This document shows positions 42,503-45,934 of a DNA stretch of 45,934 nt, piece by piece; the first letter of the stretch is position 1, and each line of letters begins with the position of its first letter. The stretch is from positions 1 to 45,934 of the forward strand of contig JAJPKE010000005.1 of NCBI GenBank assembly GCA_021323855.1, in the 5' to 3' direction. A model generated the notes under the pieces. That model did not search any database and was not told the DNA's origin. It saw nothing but the letters and a program-made list of their open reading frames with translations. The DNA comes from Chloroflexota bacterium. GTDB lineage: Bacteria; Chloroflexota; Ktedonobacteria; Ktedonobacterales; JADMIN01. The position numbers and the translations under genes were made by a program.

Positions 42503-43582
42503 ATGATGACTCACCTGCAACTGGCAGTTCTCTGCGCCGCGCTCGATATGCTGGCGCTCATCGCCTATGCTGCGCTCGGTGGCGCGGATTTCGGCGGCGG
42601 TGTCTGGGATTTGCTGGCGCGCGGACCGCAGGCTGAACGCCAGCGCCAGGCGATTGCGCATGCGCTTGGTCCCGTGTGGGAGGCGAACAACGTATGGCTG
42701 GTCTTTGTGCTGGTCGTCACGTGGACGGCGTTTCCTATTGTCTTTGCCGCGCTCTCAACGGCGCTCTTCATTCCACTGACGCTGGTGCTGGTGGGCATCA
42801 TCTTTCGCGGCACGGCCTTCACCTTCCGCTGGGAGTTCGGCGGGCGACAATGGATACGCAAAGCCTGGGCGCGCACCTTCAGTGTCGCCAGCACGATCAC
42901 GCCGTTCTTTCTTGGCGCGGCTGCTGGCGCGATTGCTGGCGGCGACATTCACATCCACAACAACCAGATCATCGCCAACTACTGGACGACCTGGCTTACG
43001 CCGTTCGCGCTCAGTTGCGGTGCGTTCGCTGTCGCGCTCTGCTCAGTTCTTGCCGCAACCTATCTGACGGTTGAGGCAGAGCAGGCTGGCGACCAGGAAT
43101 TGATGCAGACATTTCGCGTGCGCGCTATCATTGCCGGCGCCATTACGGCGCTCGTCGGCGCACTTGCCGCCATTCTCTCGATCTCTGAATCGCCGCTGCT
43201 CTGGAAGGGATTGATCGGGCGGGCGCTGCCACTCTCGCTCGGCGCTGTGCTGATTGGCCTGGCGACCGCTGCATGTTTGCTGCTGGCCTATCATCGCGCC
43301 GCGCGCATCCTGGTGGTAGGCGAGACGGTCTGTATCCTCGCCGCCTGGGCTGTGGCCCAATACCCCTATCTCGTCATCCCCGATGTGACGATTGATGGCG
43401 CCGCTACCTCGTCAAATGTGCTGGCGCTGCTGCTCATCTGTTCGCTGGCGGGGATGGCGATTCTGCTACCCTCGCTCTGGTATCTCTTCCGTGTCTTCAA
43501 GAGCGAAAACGCGCCCCATCCGCGCACGACAGTGGCTACCTTCGTCGCCTCGCTCTCCAGCGATTCCTCGCACGATGCGTGA
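42503..43582 (+). CDS. cydB: Cytochrome bd ubiquinol oxidase subunit II
   Basis: 359 aa; ATG follows GAGGAG, 18 bp after cydA. About eight membrane spans. Family features: ALGGADFGGGVWDLL at the start, HALGPVWEANNVWLVFVLV and LIGLATAACLLL (halves of the CydB signature), plus GTAFTFRWEFG. It supports CydA in the oxidase and has no haem of its own. Same transcript as cydA. A short hairpin-like ACGCC...GGCGT follows the stop codon but is too weak to call a terminator. Confidence 0.97.
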   Translation: MMTHLQLAVLCAALDMLALIAYAALGGADFGGGVWDLLARGPQAERQRQAIAHALGPVWEANNVWLVFVLVVTWTAFPIVFAALSTALFIPLTLVLVGIIFRGTAFTFRWEFGGRQWIRKAWARTFSVASTITPFFLGAAAGAIAGGDIHIHNNQIIANYWTTWLTPFALSCGAFAVALCSVLAATYLTVEAEQAGDQELMQTFRVRAIIAGAITALVGALAAILSISESPLLWKGLIGRALPLSLGAVLIGLATAACLLLAYHRAARILVVGETVCILAAWAVAQYPYLVIPDVTIDGAATSSNVLALLLICSLAGMAILLPSLWYLFRVFKSENAPHPRTTVATFVASLSSDSSHDA

Positions 43583-43885
43583 TACGCCATTGGGTATAAG
43601 CGCATAGGGCGTCATCCTACACAAGCATCAGCGGATTCCCGATCAAAGATACAGCAAAAGCTGGATCATCGTATGCTCCTCTCTACGGTACACTCTACAC
43701 GGTGGGCATCACCGTCATCCCTTGTCCTTTCTCTGATGAGGCGAGGAGATGTAGGCGAAGCGGACGGCGCATAATCGGCCAGATTCCTCTTTCAAAAACA
43801 TAGAAGGCCGGCTCGTCACAGCACTATTCTTGCAATGTTCTCGGGCATCTCTGGTCTTCTGCTCAGAGAGAATGGAGACAAAATC
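43583..43885. other. Intergenic region before the radical SAM gene
   Basis: About 300 bp with no supported gene. It contains CTACGGTACACTCTACACGG and a CTGATGAGGCGAGGAG stretch (43733 on), which looks like part of a hammerhead ribozyme core but lacks the needed GAAA. No B12 riboswitch consensus found. Confidence 0.5.
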
Positions 43886-45397
43886 ATGCGTATTGCGCTG
43901 GTCAATGGTCCGCTACAATCAGCCGTCTGCGATTTCGGCGTCGGCCACCAGATGCCGCTGGGATTACTGATGATCGGAGGCCCACTTCTCGATCACAGGC
44001 ATGCGGTCACGCTGATTGACGCCGCCCGCCATCACCTCAGCGACGATGAGATCGTCAGGCGCGTGGCGGCCTTCGGTGCGGAAGTGGTGATGATTGCGCA
44101 TGTCGGCTCAACCTCAGCCCACTCCTGCTGCCTGCGCGTTCTCCGCGCCATCAAGGCCGCGCTGCCTGAGATTGTCACTGTGTATGGTGGCGTCCATCCC
44201 ACGTATCACTATCGCGCCGTGCTGGGTGAGCATCCAGAAGTGGATATTGTCGTGCGTGGCGAGGGCGAGGCGACGGTGATAGAGTTGGTTGCTACGTTGG
44301 AACAGCAGCGAACGGCGCTGACGCTGGCCTGCGATCTTTCAAGCGTCGCTGGTATCGCCTGGCGACGGGCGGGAGTGGTCGTCGCCAACGCGGCACGCGC
44401 ACCCATCACAGACCTGGATGCCTATCGCATCGGTTGGGAACTGATCGAGAACTGGGACGACTACAAAGCGTTCGGTCTGGGGCGCGCGGCGGTGGTGCAG
44501 TTCTCGCGCGGCTGCCCGCACACCTGCACGTACTGTGGCCAGTGGATGTTCTGGCGGCACTGGCGGCACCGCGACATTACGCGCTTTGTGGATGAACTGG
44601 CGATGCTGCATACCACGCATGGCGTGCGCTTTTTCTGGCTGGCCGATGAGAATCCCACCACCATCAAAGAGGTCTGGCGGCAGGCGCTGGAAGAGATTGC
44701 GCGGCGTAACCTGCCGATTGCGCTCTGTGGCTCGCTGCGCGCGCAGGATATCGTGCGCGACGCCGATATCCTGCCACTCTATCAGCAGGCCGGATTCGCC
44801 TATGTGCTGATGGGAGTCGAAACAGTGACAGACGATACGCTCGGCAAGATTCACAAAGGGTCGAGCGTGGACGATGCATATCAGGCGGTGCGGCTGCTGC
44901 GCCAGCACCATATCCTCTCGATTGTTGATTATATCTTCGGACTGGAAGAAGAGACGCCGCGCACGCTCTGGCGCGGCTTGCGCGGGCTGCTGCGCTATGA
45001 CGGCGACTTTGTGAACGCGCTCTACATCACACCGCACGCCTGGACACCACTGGGGCACCAACAACTCAAAGCCGGAACAGTCATCGAAGCGAATACCTGG
45101 AAGTGGGATTACCGCCATCAGGTGCTGGCCGTCAAGCATCTCACCCCTACCCAGCTTTTCATCGGCGTGAAGCTGGTGGAGTTGTGCTACCACCTCACGC
45201 CGCGCCGCCTCTGGCGCATCCTCACGATACGCGACCGGACACAGCGCCGCTTGTTACGCTACAGCCTCTGGCACACCAGCCTCGTCTACTGGTATGAGAT
45301 TGTGGAATTTGCTGCTGCCCGCCTGCGCAGAAAGCAGAAGCCAGTGCAGGCGAGCGGACAGCAGTTTGTCCTTCACCCACGGGCTGAAACTGTCTAA
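43886..45397 (+). CDS. B12-binding radical SAM protein (BchE/P-methylase-like)
   Basis: 503 aa from ATG 43886 (GGAGAC eight bases upstream). Residues ~1-145 form a cobalamin-binding Rossmann domain (GHQMPLGLLMIGG, IAHVGSTSAHSC, VTVYGGVHPTYHY). Radical SAM part: C210-x3-C214-x2-C217 in RGCPHTCTYCGQW binds the 4Fe-4S cluster, followed by FWRHWRHRD, FWLADENP and FAYVLMGVET. The first half is very similar to BchE, the oxygen-independent Mg-protoporphyrin monomethyl ester cyclase, and to P-methylase enzymes. No bacteriochlorophyll genes are near, so another substrate (a methyl transfer or hydroxylation) is as likely. It stands alone and ends at a strong terminator. Confidence 0.9.
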   Translation: MRIALVNGPLQSAVCDFGVGHQMPLGLLMIGGPLLDHRHAVTLIDAARHHLSDDEIVRRVAAFGAEVVMIAHVGSTSAHSCCLRVLRAIKAALPEIVTVYGGVHPTYHYRAVLGEHPEVDIVVRGEGEATVIELVATLEQQRTALTLACDLSSVAGIAWRRAGVVVANAARAPITDLDAYRIGWELIENWDDYKAFGLGRAAVVQFSRGCPHTCTYCGQWMFWRHWRHRDITRFVDELAMLHTTHGVRFFWLADENPTTIKEVWRQALEEIARRNLPIALCGSLRAQDIVRDADILPLYQQAGFAYVLMGVETVTDDTLGKIHKGSSVDDAYQAVRLLRQHHILSIVDYIFGLEEETPRTLWRGLRGLLRYDGDFVNALYITPHAWTPLGHQQLKAGTVIEANTWKWDYRHQVLAVKHLTPTQLFIGVKLVELCYHLTPRRLWRILTIRDRTQRRLLRYSLWHTSLVYWYEIVEFAAARLRRKQKPVQASGQQFVLHPRAETV

Positions 45398-45405
45398 ACT
45401 GCCTG

Positions 45406-45446
45406 ACCGTCCTTGCTGCTGGGCGTTTCTCGGCAGCAAGGACGGT
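45406..45446. terminator. Strong bidirectional terminator
   Basis: A perfect 14-bp stem (ACCGTCCTTGCTGC with GCAGCAAGGACGGT) and 13-nt loop lie between the convergent radical SAM gene and the synthase-like gene. Confidence 0.85.
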
Positions 45447-45497
45447 GTGTTCCCTGGCGGCGTGCTGTGCTTCATGCTCCGCTACATGAGATGGCGC

Positions 45498-45934
45498 TCA
45501 CGCAGTCTTGTCGTGGCGCCCCTCAAAGGCATGGGAAACGACCGGCGCTAACTCCTCCCACTCTACGCTGGTCTGCCGGCCATGATCGAACTCCGACATC
45601 AGCCAGGAATAGACCTGCAACAGACGTGGATCGTCTTTGGCAAGGTCCAGTCCAAGCCGCTGATGTAAGACAAAGACCAGTCCGGCAAGGCCGCTGTCTT
45701 TTGTTAGCGAGACCTCTAGTGGTCTGCCGAGGAGCCGTGGTACATCAAACGGGGCATACATCCACCAAAACTTGTTGAGGCCGTCTGCATGTACACCAGC
45801 GCGGGTGCGGTGTGCGTCGCGCCCGTAGAGCGGATATTTCGGTGGCAACGGCTCGCCTATCTCTGCGTAGAGGTCCGCCAGTTCGTTCAGCGCGGTGAAA
45901 TCTGGTTGCCGCTGCTGGAAATAGCCCATGCCGA
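45498..45934 (-). CDS. Isopropylmalate/homocitrate synthase-family protein, C-terminal part (partial)
   Basis: The C-terminal 145 residues are visible; the frame is open to the right edge, so the N-terminal TIM barrel lies outside. The block AGVHADGLNKFWWMYAPFDV is the second-domain signature of the HMGL-like synthases, in which isopropylmalate synthase reads G(I/V)HADG, followed by LLGRPLEVSLTKDSGLAG (normally LGKHSG). Such enzymes join acetyl-CoA to a 2-oxo acid in leucine, lysine or related pathways. Which one cannot be told from this part. A TGA at 45498-45500 ends the gene near the terminator hairpin. Confidence 0.75.
   Translation of the reverse strand, partial: GMGYFQQRQPDFTALNELADLYAEIGEPLPPKYPLYGRDAHRTRAGVHADGLNKFWWMYAPFDVPRLLGRPLEVSLTKDSGLAGLVFVLHQRLGLDLAKDDPRLLQVYSWLMSEFDHGRQTSVEWEELAPVVSHAFEGRHDKTA

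Noticed and set aside
43733..43775. Hammerhead ribozyme-like CTGATGAG core
   Set aside because: The conserved GAAA that must follow stem II is absent (GAAG) and no cleavage site pairing was found.
1..45934. tRNA genes
   Set aside because: No cloverleaf with the GGTTCGAATCC-type T-arm was seen on either strand, including around the rRNA leader.

Overview
The window looks like a chromosomal segment of a moderately GC-rich bacterium. It starts with the 5' end of a minus-strand 16S rRNA gene and carries about 40 protein genes. The 16S start, the gene content (BchE-type radical SAM protein, CarH-type B12 photoreceptor, many Gram-positive-like transporter lipoproteins, DinB and DUF1028 proteins) and the intergenic repeats suggest a Chloroflexota member, possibly Ktedonobacteria. 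This is inference: no database comparison was possible.

Layout. 1-477: 16S rRNA 5' end, leader and strong rRNA promoter (minus strand). 663-5311: YgjP-type metallopeptidase, then a polar amino acid ABC transporter (lipoprotein, permease, ATPase). 5542-6690: topoisomerase IB. 6706-11234, minus strand: DUF1028 protein, proline iminopeptidase-like hydrolase, RlmD/TrmA-type rRNA methyltransferase, LapA-like membrane protein. 11406-16403, minus strand: sulfate transporter operon cysA-sbp-cysT-cysW, in which CysA carries two extra universal-stress-protein-like domains and the CysW N-terminus is encoded by repeat DNA. 16569-23625: phosphoesterase, orphan histidine kinase, an unknown acidic protein, an anchored esterase, and a CarH-like regulator translationally coupled to an unknown multi-pass membrane protein. 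23707-29648: a membrane protein whose zinc-ribbon start is broken by a 10-bp tandem duplication, a HAD nucleotidase behind a structured RNA leader, small membrane proteins, GNAT, membrane-anchored DinB, amidohydrolase. 29738-32609: TetR and a DHA2 drug exporter sharing similar palindromes. 32708-36364: SDR39U epimerase, aldo/keto reductase, divergent MocR regulator. 36361-40789: Fur/Zur-type regulator divergent from a four-gene Zn/Mn ABC transporter with two permeases, with two matching operator-like palindromes between them. 41048-43582: cytochrome bd oxidase cydAB. 43886-45397: BchE-like B12/radical SAM protein. 45498-end: C-terminal part of an isopropylmalate/homocitrate synthase-family protein.

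Two repeat families run through the window. One is a C/G-rich palindrome built on CCCCTCTCC/GGAGAGGGG, seen at about ten places, mostly at gene ends. The other is a hairpin-bordered element whose edge supplies the stop codon of at least three unrelated genes; one copy is full-length with inverted ends. Short perfect tandem duplications (8-14 bp) also recur. The most unusual items are the CysA-USP fusion, the CarH-like protein lacking the usual upper His ligand together with its coupled membrane partner, the structured leader at 25008-25150, and the 10-bp duplication at 24741-24760.
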